From positions 5,394,001 through 5,458,000 of the forward strand of contig CP099652.1 of the NCBI GenBank assembly GCA_024123955.1: DNA of 64,000 nt. The letters are read 5' to 3'. The stretch is from Oxalobacteraceae bacterium OTU3CINTB1. GTDB taxonomy: Bacteria; Pseudomonadota; Gammaproteobacteria; Burkholderiales; Burkholderiaceae_D. Below are positions 53,133-61,951 of the stretch, piece after piece. The number at the start of each line of letters is the position of its first letter. Position 1 is the first letter of the stretch. The notes under the pieces were generated by a model, which was not told the origin of the DNA, ran no database searches, and was given only the letters and a program-made list of their open reading frames with translations. A program made the translations under genes and the position numbers.

Positions 53133-54440
53133 TTATTTGGAACGCTTGATGAGCTTGCGCAGCATGTTCAGGTCGTCTTTGGTCGGCACGAATTCGGGCA
53201 TCGGCTCCTTGAGCTTGGTCACGCTCAGCACGATCGTCATCACCAGCCGCAGGCAGGCGCCGCACAGCATGAGCAAGGCCAGGTAGACGTAGGTGTTTTC
53301 GTGCGGCAGGAACGGAATGGCCACCAGCACCGGCACGATCGAGACGAACTGGCGCGCCAGCACCAGGCCCGGCTGGCCGGCGGCGTTGAAGCGTTGCGCC
53401 AGCGTCCAGCTGGCCCCGCCGATGACGCATTCGAACAGCAAGATGGCGAACGGCACCGTCATGTCGGCGAAGGCCTTGCCGTACACCAGCGTCAGCGCCC
53501 ACGGCGCCAGCGCCGCGCCGACGGCGGCGATGACCATCAGCGGCAGGAAGGTGACGCGGAAGGCGTTGCGCACCGCTTGGCTCAGCTGCTGCTCGTCGCG
53601 GCCGGCAAAGCGCGAGAACAGCGCCACCGAGATCGATTCCTGCACCGCGCCGATCAGGCGCGAGGTGGTGAAGGCGAGCGCGTAGTAACCGTACTCCTTG
53701 ATGGTGCCGCGGTTGAGCAGGAACAGCTTGTCGAAGTTGAGCAGGAAGATGCCCAGCAGGCCGATGCCCTGCTGGTGCAGGCCGTAGCGCAGCACCGGCC
53801 ACGGCGAGATCGGCTCGCGCGGCTCGTCGCGCAATTGCCAGATGCGGTGCTTGCGCGCCCACCAGATGCCGCTGCCGGTGACGATGACGAGCACCAGCAA
53901 TTGCGCGGCGAGGATTTGTTCGAACGTGACGACCTTGAACCACAGCAGCAGCGGCAGCATCAGGATCAGGTTGCCGAAGACCTGGGTGAAGCGCAGCACG
54001 TTGAAGAAATGCAGGTTCGAATGGAGCTGCGTGAGCGAAAAGATATAGGTCTGGCTGGCCATGAAGGCGGCAAAGGTGAGGATCACCCACCAGATCTCGT
54101 GCAGCGCCATCGCGTGGCTCAGCTGCAGCCCGGCCGCGGCCAGGCCGGCGGCCAGCGCGCTGATGCCCAGCATCGAACCGGCGAACAGGCGCAGGTACGG
54201 GAAGCGGCGCGCCGCGCCGAAGTGGTAGACATAGCTGCTGCCCATGCCGCACTGGGCCACGCTGGCGGCCAAGGTGCAGATCAGCAGCGCGGCCGACAGC
54301 AGCCCGCGTCCCTCGGGACCGAGCAGGCGGGCGTTGATGACCGAGGAGATGAAGCCGACCACGGTCATGCCCATCGTGGTCATCAACGTCTTGCCAAACG
54401 CCTTGGACAATCCGGACATCGGCGGATTGGCCGCCATCAT
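53133..54440 (-). CDS. Polysaccharide flippase (Wzx/MATE-like, oligosaccharide transporter)
   Basis: This 435-aa protein has about 12 hydrophobic helices. The opening FGKTLMTTMGMTVVGFISSV, then INARLLGPEGRGLLSAAL, is typical of the Wzx/polysaccharide biosynthesis group of the MOP superfamily. It would flip undecaprenyl-linked repeat units to the periplasm. ATG 54440 overlaps the XrtB-EpsI stop as ATGA; a second ATG is the next codon. Confidence 0.9.
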   Translation of the reverse strand: MMAANPPMSGLSKAFGKTLMTTMGMTVVGFISSVINARLLGPEGRGLLSAALLICTLAASVAQCGMGSSYVYHFGAARRFPYLRLFAGSMLGISALAAGLAAAGLQLSHAMALHEIWWVILTFAAFMASQTYIFSLTQLHSNLHFFNVLRFTQVFGNLILMLPLLLWFKVVTFEQILAAQLLVLVIVTGSGIWWARKHRIWQLRDEPREPISPWPVLRYGLHQQGIGLLGIFLLNFDKLFLLNRGTIKEYGYYALAFTTSRLIGAVQESISVALFSRFAGRDEQQLSQAVRNAFRVTFLPLMVIAAVGAALAPWALTLVYGKAFADMTVPFAILLFECVIGGASWTLAQRFNAAGQPGLVLARQFVSIVPVLVAIPFLPHENTYVYLALLMLCGACLRLVMTIVLSVTKLKEPMPEFVPTKDDLNMLRKLIKRSK

Positions 54441-56113
54441 CGGCGCACCTGCGCCGTGTCGGCGACCAGCGCGTGGCCGCGGCGGTCGGTGGCGGCCACC
54501 AGCTGGCGCAGGAACGCTTCCTGCACCTGGTAGGCGCCGGCGGCGTCGCCGTCGTCGCGCACGACGGTCGAGGCGCGCACCAGGATGCCGTCGCTGACCT
54601 TGCCCTGCAGGCCGTCGCGGAAGATCTTCACGCGCATGGCCAGCCCGGCGTTCGGATAGCCGTCGCCCACGCGCGTCCAGTACGTCACCGCCTCGGTGCG
54701 CCCGTTGCCGCGCGCGAGCATGTGCTTGCCCGGCAGCGCGGCGCCGCCGTGGCCGACGGCCAGCACCGCCGGCGCCAGCGCCAGCACCTTGTAGCCCTGG
54801 GCCGGGTAGCAGATCTCCGGCAGGTGCAGCTTGACGTCCTGGCGCTGCTCCTTGGCGTACGCCAGCGCCACCATCAGCTGCTCGCCCTGCGGATTGACAT
54901 AGGTGCGCATGACAACATCGTCATAGACCGCCGCCACCACTGCGGCGCCCTCCTCGGTGGTGGCCAGGTTGGCCTGGGCGACCGAGGTCGGCAGCAACGT
55001 CCACTCGCCGATGCGGGCCGGCACGGCCTGCTCCATGGTCAGGCCCGGCGCGACCGCGCCCAGCTTGGGCACGAGCGCGTGGGCGCCGGCCACGCACGCC
55101 AGGGTGCAGGCCAGGAACACGGCGGCCGGGCGCAGCGCCACGCCGTCGGTGAGCGCGCGCCAGGCGCCGGGGGCCATCGCCGGCAACTGCAGCCCGGCGC
55201 CCTCGGTCTTGACGCGGCGGCCCTCGACCCGCTTGGCGACCAACCAGCTGAGCATGCCGTCGACGCTGATGATGAGCATGAGCGCCGACAGGAACAGCAC
55301 CAGGCCCGAGAAGCCGTGCAGGAAACCCTGGCCGGCAGCGTCGCCGAGGTAAAAGGTGATCAGCGAGAGGAACACAATGCGGATGGTGTTGGCGGTAAAC
55401 GAGATCGGAATGATCAGCGCGGCCAGCACGGCGTTGCGCAGCAGCGACGGATGGCGCACCAGGTTCATGTACAGCAACCCGAGCGCCTCGAGCGTAAACA
55501 GCGAGTTCAGGCCGGCGCAGGCATCGGCCACGAGCAGTTGGTAGGGGCCGATGTTGAGGATGACGCCGCTGCGCGAGACCGGATAGCCCAGCCAGTACAG
55601 CAGGTGTTCGGTGGCGTACGAGACGCCGATCTTCATCGGCAAGGTGAGCATGTCGACGATCGACGGCGGCAGCGGGATCATGAAGAACATGAAGAAGAAC
55701 GCGAACCACATGCGCGACCAGGTGCGCGCGCCGAAGAACGCCACCAGCAGGCCGCTGAGCACGAACAGCAGCGAGCCGACCTCGAAGATGGCCACGCTTT
55801 GCGAGCGCCCCAGCACGTACAGCACCAGGCCGGCGGCCAGGATGGCACCGCCGAGCAGCGGCGCCGGCGCCCGCTCGAACTGCCCCTCCGAGATCACCTG
55901 GCGCAGGCGGAAATACAGGAACACGAAGGCCACCACCATGACGATGGGGCCGTGGGCGTTCTTCTCCGAACTCCAGGCGCCGTTGAACAGGTCGATGAAG
56001 CTGGGCAGGTACATGGCGGCCAGCCCCGCGGCCAGCAGGAACCAGGGGAGCAGGCGCGGCGGGGTGAGCGCTGCGCCCGGCGCTTTGAGCGGGGGGGAGA
56101 TTGAGCCGGCCAT
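54437..56113 (-). CDS. xrtB: Exosortase B fused to EpsI domain
   Basis: This is a single 558-aa frame. Residues 1-300 form a polytopic exosortase B with the invariant catalytic residues: Cys199 (LLVADACAGLNSLF), Arg245 (PISFTANTIRIV) and His266 (AAGQGFLHGFSG). Residues about 320-558 form an EpsI domain (WTLLPTSVAQANL, ALAYAKEQRQDVKLHLPEIC with the conserved Cys, YPAQGYKVL). In most exosortase-B loci xrtB and epsI are separate genes. The enzyme should cleave PEP-CTERM tails at the inner membrane; EpsI is an exosortase-associated protein of unclear role. Start chosen: ATG 56113, 12 bp after epsG. Confidence 0.92.
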   Translation of the reverse strand: MAGSISPPLKAPGAALTPPRLLPWFLLAAGLAAMYLPSFIDLFNGAWSSEKNAHGPIVMVVAFVFLYFRLRQVISEGQFERAPAPLLGGAILAAGLVLYVLGRSQSVAIFEVGSLLFVLSGLLVAFFGARTWSRMWFAFFFMFFMIPLPPSIVDMLTLPMKIGVSYATEHLLYWLGYPVSRSGVILNIGPYQLLVADACAGLNSLFTLEALGLLYMNLVRHPSLLRNAVLAALIIPISFTANTIRIVFLSLITFYLGDAAGQGFLHGFSGLVLFLSALMLIISVDGMLSWLVAKRVEGRRVKTEGAGLQLPAMAPGAWRALTDGVALRPAAVFLACTLACVAGAHALVPKLGAVAPGLTMEQAVPARIGEWTLLPTSVAQANLATTEEGAAVVAAVYDDVVMRTYVNPQGEQLMVALAYAKEQRQDVKLHLPEICYPAQGYKVLALAPAVLAVGHGGAALPGKHMLARGNGRTEAVTYWTRVGDGYPNAGLAMRVKIFRDGLQGKVSDGILVRASTVVRDDGDAAGAYQVQEAFLRQLVAATDRRGHALVADTAQVRR

Positions 56114-56124
56114 ATCGGTGACGA

Positions 56125-57024
56125 TCAGAAGTTGTTGAGCGCGGTGCCAACGAGGTGGGTGCGCGATTCGGCCAAGGTGGCGATGGCGTCGTGGACGTCG
56201 CGCACATGGCTGGTGTTTTGGCGGGCCACGACCAGCGCGCCGCCGGCGCGCCCGCCGATCATCTGCGCGTCCGAGCAGTCGCCGGTGGCCGGGGTGTCGA
56301 TCAGGATCACGTCGAATTGCTGGGCCAACTCGCGCAACACCTGGCCGAAGGCCGGGCGGCCCAGCAGTTCGGACGGGTTCGGCGGCGGCGCGCCGGCCGT
56401 CAGCACCGACAGGTCCAGCAGCGGCGCGACCCGCTGCACCACTTCGACGCCGTTGCGCCCCGACAGGATCGAGGACAGGCCGGCGCGGTTCTCGAGCCCG
56501 AACAACTGGTGCTGGCTGGGGTTGCGCAGGTCGGCGTCGACCAGCAAGGTGCGCTGGCCCTGCTGGGAGAACACCACCGCCAGGTTGGCGGCGAAGAAGC
56601 TGCGCCCGTCGCCGCGCTCGGCGCTGGCGATGGCCAGCGTCTTGCGCTCGGCGCCGGCGTCGAACCAGCGCCACATGAGCTGGTTGCGCAGCGCGCGGAA
56701 CGCCTCCACGCGCGCGGTGAACGGCTCGTAGGCCGCCACCACGCTCTCGCTGATGGCGCTCTCGCCGCGCAGCAGGTAGGGATAGTCGTACTGGCGCGAG
56801 AGCGCGAACTCGATGTCGGCCTCGGTCAGCAGGCCGAGCGCGAGCGCGGCGTCGCCAAAGCGCAGGTTGTACTCGACCTGGTGGCGGATGACTTTTTCAG
56901 CATCGGCGGCCGACAGGCGGCCGATCTTGATGAGGATGGCGCCGATCGAGCGGTCCGGCGGCGGCGCCGCCTTCTCGCGCAGGTCGGGGACGGCGAACGC
57001 TTGCACAGTGGGGGTGGGATTCAT
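56125..57024 (-). CDS. epsG: Chain-length determinant tyrosine kinase EpsG
   Basis: This 299-aa cytoplasmic BY-kinase-like ATPase pairs with EpsF. An N-terminal region of about 90 residues resembles the GspE N-domain (IGAILIKIGRLSAADAEKVI). The P-loop is SAERGDGRSFFAANLAVVF with Arg in place of the usual Lys, as in many EpsG proteins. Walker A' is LLVDADLRNPSQHQLFG and Walker B is VILIDTP. No tyrosine-rich C-terminal tail is seen (it ends HLVGTALNNF), so autophosphorylation may be absent. Confidence 0.9.
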   Translation of the reverse strand: MNPTPTVQAFAVPDLREKAAPPPDRSIGAILIKIGRLSAADAEKVIRHQVEYNLRFGDAALALGLLTEADIEFALSRQYDYPYLLRGESAISESVVAAYEPFTARVEAFRALRNQLMWRWFDAGAERKTLAIASAERGDGRSFFAANLAVVFSQQGQRTLLVDADLRNPSQHQLFGLENRAGLSSILSGRNGVEVVQRVAPLLDLSVLTAGAPPPNPSELLGRPAFGQVLRELAQQFDVILIDTPATGDCSDAQMIGGRAGGALVVARQNTSHVRDVHDAIATLAESRTHLVGTALNNF

Positions 57025-57055
57025 GCTTGGGGCTCCAAATGGTTGGCGCAGGCGC

Positions 57056-58477
57056 TCACGCCTGCAAGGCCGGGGCGTCGTCGCCCGCGGGGGGCAGCGC
57101 CTGGCGTGGATGGTTCTTCAGACGGGCCCGCGCGCGCGGCTTGTCGATCACGCCCAGCACCGGCAGGCCGAACGCCTCGCCCAGGTGGGATGCCGAGCGC
57201 ACGCGCTGATCGAGCAATTCAAGCACCAGCACCGCGCCCAGGCCGAGCACCGTGCCGACCACCAGGGCGACGGCGACGTTGAGCAGCACCCGCGGACCGG
57301 ACGGCGACAGCGGCGCGGTGGCGGCCGTGAGCACGGCGATGTCGGCCTGCTTGGACTGGCCCTCGAGGCTGGTCTGGTTGAAGCGCTGGCCGGCCATCTC
57401 GTAGGCGCGGCGGGCGTTCTCCATCTCGTTGGTGAGCACGCTGAACTCGTCGCGCGCGCCGTTGAGCGCCTGCACCTTGGCCTTTTGCGCCGCCAGCGCG
57501 GCGCGCAGCTCGTTCTCGCGCGCCTGCAGGATGCTGGCGTTGGCCGACACGCCGCTCGAGGTCAGGCGCACCTGCTCGTCGAGGTTGCTGCGCAGCTTGT
57601 CGACCTCGGACTTGGCGGCAATGTATTGCGGGTGGTTCGGCGCCAGGCGCTGCGAGGTGTCGGCGAACTTGGCCTCGGCCGCGGCCAGGCTGCTACGCAG
57701 GCCCTGCACCAGCGGGTTGGCCTGCACGTCCGGCGAGGTGGTGGCGCTGCCTTCGGCCTGGCGGCGGCGCGAGGACGCCTCCATCACCTGGCTTTGCACG
57801 GCCACCAGCTGGCTCGACAGCTCGTTGAGGCGCGCGGTCTCGACGTCGACCCGGTTGTCGGCGCTGTAGATGTTGTTCTCGCTCTGGTACTTCGACAGGC
57901 GCGACTGGGCCCGCTCGTACTGGTCGCGCAGCAGCTTGATCTGGGTGGTGATGTAGCCCGACGCCTGCTGCACCGGATCGGTGCGCAGCTGCACGCTCAG
58001 GCCCAGGTAGGCGGTGGCGAAGCTGTTGGCCACGGCCGCGACGAACTGCGGGTCGGTGCCCTTGAAGGTGATGTTGATGACGCTGCTCTCGCGCGACGGC
58101 ACCACGTCGACCTTGCTCAGCAGCAGGTCGGCGAGCCAGTCGCGCACGTTGCCGCGGCCGTCGGTGGCGTCGGTGAACTGCTGGCGCACGGCCGGGCTGT
58201 CGGCCAGCTTGAGGTCGTCGACCACGCGCAGCGCCGTGCTGCGGCTCTTGATGATGTCGACCTGGGTGGCGATATAGCCGGGCATCATCTGGGTCGGCTG
58301 GCTCAGGCCGGTGACCGGGTCGACGCCCTTGTAGTTGACCACCATCGACACGCCGGCCATGTAGGTTTTCGGCAGCAGCAGGCTGATGATGACGGCGGCG
58401 GCCACCGTCACGGCCAGGGTCAGCAGGACGATGCGGTAGCGGGCGCGCAGGGCGAGGAGGAGTTGGCTCAGGCTCAT
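57056..58477 (-). CDS. epsF: Chain-length determinant protein EpsF (Wzz/PCP type)
   Basis: This 473-aa inner-membrane co-polymerase has a helix near residues 15-35 and another near 412-435. The Wzz domain lies at the N-terminus ([19 protein letters not shown]). A long periplasmic coiled coil fills the middle ([15 protein letters not shown] and [20 protein letters not shown]). Near the second helix is the motif [20 protein letters not shown], the proline-rich PCP signature. Start chosen: ATG 58477 ([13 protein letters not shown]). It sets chain length together with EpsG. Confidence 0.93.
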   Translation of the reverse strand: MSLSQLLLALRARYRIVLLTLAVTVAAAVIISLLLPKTYMAGVSMVVNYKGVDPVTGLSQPTQMMPGYIATQVDIIKSRSTALRVVDDLKLADSPAVRQQFTDATDGRGNVRDWLADLLLSKVDVVPSRESSVINITFKGTDPQFVAAVANSFATAYLGLSVQLRTDPVQQASGYITTQIKLLRDQYERAQSRLSKYQSENNIYSADNRVDVETARLNELSSQLVAVQSQVMEASSRRRQAEGSATTSPDVQANPLVQGLRSSLAAAEAKFADTSQRLAPNHPQYIAAKSEVDKLRSNLDEQVRLTSSGVSANASILQARENELRAALAAQKAKVQALNGARDEFSVLTNEMENARRAYEMAGQRFNQTSLEGQSKQADIAVLTAATAPLSPSGPRVLLNVAVALVVGTVLGLGAVLVLELLDQRVRSASHLGEAFGLPVLGVIDKPRARARLKNHPRQALPPAGDDAPALQA

Positions 58478-58520
58478 GATAGGGCTTTCAATACGGGGGC
58501 GGTAAAAACGGCGGGCGTCA

Positions 58521-59306
58521 TCAGAACAGGCTTTCCTTGACGTAGACGACATCGTCCGGCCGCACCAGGTCGTCGTGCTGGGCTTCGAGGATCTGCAGCT
58601 TGCCGGCCGCGTCGCGGCGCTTGATGCGCAGGCCGCGCTCGGTGCCGCGCGGGGTCAGGCCGCCACCGGCCGCCAGCGCCTGCAGCACCGTCATGCTGCG
58701 TTCGAGGCGGAACAGCCCGGGACGCTGCACTTCGCCATAGATGAAAAAGCGCGGCGCGCGTTCGACATAGACGACGTCGCCGCCTGCCAGGTCCAGTTCG
58801 CCGGTGTTGCCGCTGCGCACCATCTGCTCGAGGTCGATGGTGTCCTTGGTGGTGGTGCCGTTGCGCTTGCGCAGCACCGAGATGACGTCGCCGCCCTCGA
58901 GGTTGACGCCGCCGGCCAGCGCCAGCACGTCGAGCACGCTGCGGCTGGCGTCGATCGGGAAGCGCCCGGGCCGGTTGACCTGGCCCAGCACCGATACCTG
59001 CTGGCTCTGGATCAAGGTCACCAGGATGTTGACCTGCGGCTTTTTGACGAAGCCGCCGCTCTCGAGCAGGGCGGCGATCTTTTTCTCGGCGGCGGCCGGC
59101 GCCAGGCCGGCCACGGCCACCTGGCCGAGCAGCGGGAAGGTGACGAAGCCGCCTTCGCTCACGCGCGCCTCGGTGGTCAGGTCGGGGTTGTTATAGACGG
59201 AAATTTTCAGCACGTCGGCCGTGCCCAGGGGCAGGTCGGCGCCGTGGGCGGCGCCGGCGAGGGCCAGGGCCAGCGTCGCCAGCCAGAGGGAGAATCGTTT
59301 GATCAT
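58521..59306 (-). CDS. epsE: Polysaccharide export protein EpsE (Wza family)
   Basis: This 261-aa periplasmic/outer-membrane export protein has a signal peptide (1-23, [11 protein letters not shown]). A poly_export domain follows ([20 protein letters not shown]), then SLBB domains ([33 protein letters not shown]). Unlike E. coli Wza there is no lipobox Cys and no long C-terminal amphipathic helix, so it may rely on EpsL for the outer-membrane pore (inference). AGGAAG precedes ATG 59306. Confidence 0.93.
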   Translation of the reverse strand: MIKRFSLWLATLALALAGAAHGADLPLGTADVLKISVYNNPDLTTEARVSEGGFVTFPLLGQVAVAGLAPAAAEKKIAALLESGGFVKKPQVNILVTLIQSQQVSVLGQVNRPGRFPIDASRSVLDVLALAGGVNLEGGDVISVLRKRNGTTTKDTIDLEQMVRSGNTGELDLAGGDVVYVERAPRFFIYGEVQRPGLFRLERSMTVLQALAAGGGLTPRGTERGLRIKRRDAAGKLQILEAQHDDLVRPDDVVYVKESLF

Positions 59307-59361
59307 GGTTGCTTCCTGCGTTATATGCTATCGAATCGAAGGCGCGCCGCGGCGCGCCGCG

Positions 59362-60333
59362 TCACTTCAGGCCGGCCACGCCGCGGGCGTTGGCGTCGGC
59401 GTCGGCCGGCGCCGCCGGGGCCGCCGGCGCGCCGGGCGCCGCGGCGGCGGCCGGGGTGGCGGCCGGGGCAGCGCCGGGCGCGAACGCCTTGTTCAGGTAC
59501 TCGATCTTGGCGCCGGCCCGCAGGCGCTTGATCTCGGCGGCGGCCGCGTCCTTGCTCTTGGCGTTGACCAGGAATTGCTCGATCTGCGGCGCCACCGCGT
59601 CGAACGTGACGGGCGCGTCCTTGATGTCGGTGATCACGCTCAGCACGCTGCGCTCGCCTTCGCGGACGATGAACAACTGCCCCTTGGGCATCTCGAGGAG
59701 CTTGGCGGTCAGCTGCGGCGGCAGGTCGGCGCTGGTGCGCACGAGCTGGTTGCGCGCGAACTTGACGTTGCGCGCGCCGAGCTGCTCGGCCACTTCCTCC
59801 AGCGACTTGGCGCCGTCGATCAGCTTGGTCACCTCGGGCGTGACGTCGGTCGTGGCCAGGATCAGCTGGCGCATCTCGAACTGCTTGCGGGCGCTGAAAA
59901 AGCCCGGGTTCTTGTCGAAGTATTCCTGCTGCTCCTGGCGGCTCGGGCGCGCGCCCTGGCCGACGTGCTTTTGCATATAGGCCTGGGCGATGATGAGCGC
60001 CTTGGCGCGCTCGATCGCCTGCACCGTCTTCGGATCGCGGTCGAGCTTTTCGTCGGCGGCGGCGCTTTGCAGCAGCTGGCGGTCGATCAGGCTCTCAAGC
60101 ACCTGCTTCTTGGCGGTTTCCTGCTGGGCCGGCGCGACGTTGGCGCGCTGCAGCTCGTCGTTGAGCTGGAGCATCGTGATCTCCGTGCCTGCAACGCTCG
60201 CGAGCGCCTGGCCGGAACTCTTTTCCTTCTTGTCGCCGCAGCCGGCCAGCGTGGTGGCGGCGGCGAGCAGGACGACGGCGCAAGCGCTGCGCAAGAACGC
60301 GTCGCGCGCGCGCGCTGTGGGGTGATAGCTCAA
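59362..60333 (-). CDS. epsD: EpsD-type peptidyl-prolyl cis-trans isomerase lipoprotein
   Basis: This roughly 323-aa protein of the SurA/PpiC-like class has a lipobox LAGCGD near residue 35. The SurA_N-like part (LESLIDRQLLQSAA) precedes a rotamase domain (about 140-230: KNPGFFSARKQFEMRQLILA, EMPKGQLFIVREGE). The tail is Ala/Pro-rich. It should help fold or place outer-membrane parts of the export system. The start is probably TTG 60333: GAGGAG lies five bases upstream, and no ATG gives a full signal peptide. Confidence 0.88.
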   Translation of the reverse strand: MSYHPTARARDAFLRSACAVVLLAAATTLAGCGDKKEKSSGQALASVAGTEITMLQLNDELQRANVAPAQQETAKKQVLESLIDRQLLQSAAADEKLDRDPKTVQAIERAKALIIAQAYMQKHVGQGARPSRQEQQEYFDKNPGFFSARKQFEMRQLILATTDVTPEVTKLIDGAKSLEEVAEQLGARNVKFARNQLVRTSADLPPQLTAKLLEMPKGQLFIVREGERSVLSVITDIKDAPVTFDAVAPQIEQFLVNAKSKDAAAAEIKRLRAGAKIEYLNKAFAPGAAPAATPAAAAAPGAPAAPAAPADADANARGVAGLK

Positions 60334-60566
60334 AATTACTCCTCGAAAATCATTTACACGGTCCGCAGTGGGCCGCCGTTCGCCAGCGAATGCCGCACCG
60401 CACCAATTTACAGGAAACTTGCATCGAATGCAACGGCGGATACAAAAAAACCACCACCTGCATAGATACCCATACGACAATCTTAGTTGCTGCGATTGTA
60501 ACGCTTTCCAGCGCGGCGCGGCCGGAATTTTCGTACCGGGACGCCCTCTTTTCATGCCGCCGGTCG

Positions 60567-61949
60567 TCAGTGGGCATTCTCGCGCTTGGCCACCACGTGC
60601 ACGGTGCGCAAAATGATCCACAAGTCGAGCCACAACGACCATTTGCGCAGGTAGTCGAGATCGTAATTGATGCGCGCCTCCATCTTGTCGAGCGTCTCGG
60701 TCTCGCCGCGCAGGCCGTTGACCTGGGCCCAGCCGGTGATGCCCGGCTTGACCTTATGGCGCAGCATATACCCCTTGATCAGTTTGCGGTACTGCTCGTT
60801 GTGCGCCACCGCGTGCGGGCGCGGGCCGACAATGCTCATGCGCCCCTGCAGCACGTTGATGAATTGCGGCAACTCGTCCAGCGAGCTTTTGCGCAGGAAG
60901 GCGCCGACCTTGGTGACCCGCTGGTCGCCCTTCTTGGCCTGCACCACCTTGGCGCCGTCCTCGGCCACGGTCATCGAGCGGAACTTGTAGACCAGGATCT
61001 CCTCGCCGTTCAAGCCGTAGCGGCGCTGGCGGAAGATGATCGGGCCGGGCGAGGACATTTTGACGGCGACCGCGATGACGGCCATGATCGGCAGCAACAT
61101 GACCTGGATCAGCGCGGCGATGACGACGTCGCTGATGCGCTTGAGAATGCCGTTCAGGCCGGTGAACGGCGACTCGCAGATGGCAATCACCGGCATGCCG
61201 CCGACGGTGTCGAAGCGCGCCTGCATCAGGTCGAACACATAGATGTCGGGCAGGAAGTAGACCGACGCCGTGGTGTCCTGCAGCTCGTCGAGCAGCTTGC
61301 GGATGCGCGGCTGGGCCGATACGGGCTGGCTGATCATGATCATCTTGATGTTGTGCTCGCGCACGTAGCCGGCGATGTCGGCCATGCCGCCGAGCATCGG
61401 CTCCTTCATGTCCTCCGGCCAGCGGTTCTGCGCGCGGTCGTCGAAGTAGCCAGCCACCTTCATGAACAGATTGGGGTTGCGCCCGACCGTGGCGGCGAAC
61501 TTCAGGCTCATGGCGTTGGCGCCGATCAGCACCACCGAGCGCATCTCGCCCGGCGCGTTGGGGTCGGCGCCGACGCGGCGCCCGGCCAGGTGGATCAGCA
61601 GCAGCGCCAGCGGCGTGACGATGAACCACAGCAGCACCACTTGCCGGTTGTAATGGCGCGTCATGTCGCCGACGGCGCCGAGGAACACCAGGAAGCCGAC
61701 CGTGATGAGCCAGCCGACGCAGACGTCGCGCGCGTACGCCAGCATGCGCCCGGCGCGCCAGGTACGGTACGGATCGACATACTGGTAGGCGGCGGCGGCG
61801 ATGAAATGCCCCAGAATCATGAGCACCAGCTCGTAGCCGGAGAACGGCGCGCCCAGCGCCATCGTGCACAGGTACAGGCTGCCCATGATGATGAGCGGGT
61901 CGAGCACGCGCTGGAAAAACGAGATCAATGGTATATCGTTGGCCGTCAT
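60567..61949 (-). CDS. epsB: Undecaprenyl-phosphate sugar phosphotransferase (EpsB/WcaJ-type)
   Basis: This 460-aa initiating enzyme transfers hexose-1-phosphate, typically glucose, to undecaprenyl phosphate. N-terminal membrane helices precede a Rossmann-like CoA-binding-type domain (VVLIGANAMSLKFAATVG). The C-terminal polyprenyl glycosylphosphotransferase domain starts LKRISDVVIAALIQVMLLPI. It has SPGPIIFRQRRYGLNGEEI, KFRSM, SLDELPQFINVLQGRMSIVG, then PRP and KPGITGWAQVNGLRGET. Start chosen: ATG 61949, two bases after the epsL stop. Confidence 0.93.
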   Translation of the reverse strand: MTANDIPLISFFQRVLDPLIIMGSLYLCTMALGAPFSGYELVLMILGHFIAAAAYQYVDPYRTWRAGRMLAYARDVCVGWLITVGFLVFLGAVGDMTRHYNRQVVLLWFIVTPLALLLIHLAGRRVGADPNAPGEMRSVVLIGANAMSLKFAATVGRNPNLFMKVAGYFDDRAQNRWPEDMKEPMLGGMADIAGYVREHNIKMIMISQPVSAQPRIRKLLDELQDTTASVYFLPDIYVFDLMQARFDTVGGMPVIAICESPFTGLNGILKRISDVVIAALIQVMLLPIMAVIAVAVKMSSPGPIIFRQRRYGLNGEEILVYKFRSMTVAEDGAKVVQAKKGDQRVTKVGAFLRKSSLDELPQFINVLQGRMSIVGPRPHAVAHNEQYRKLIKGYMLRHKVKPGITGWAQVNGLRGETETLDKMEARINYDLDYLRKWSLWLDLWIILRTVHVVAKRENAH

Positions 61950-61951
61950 GG

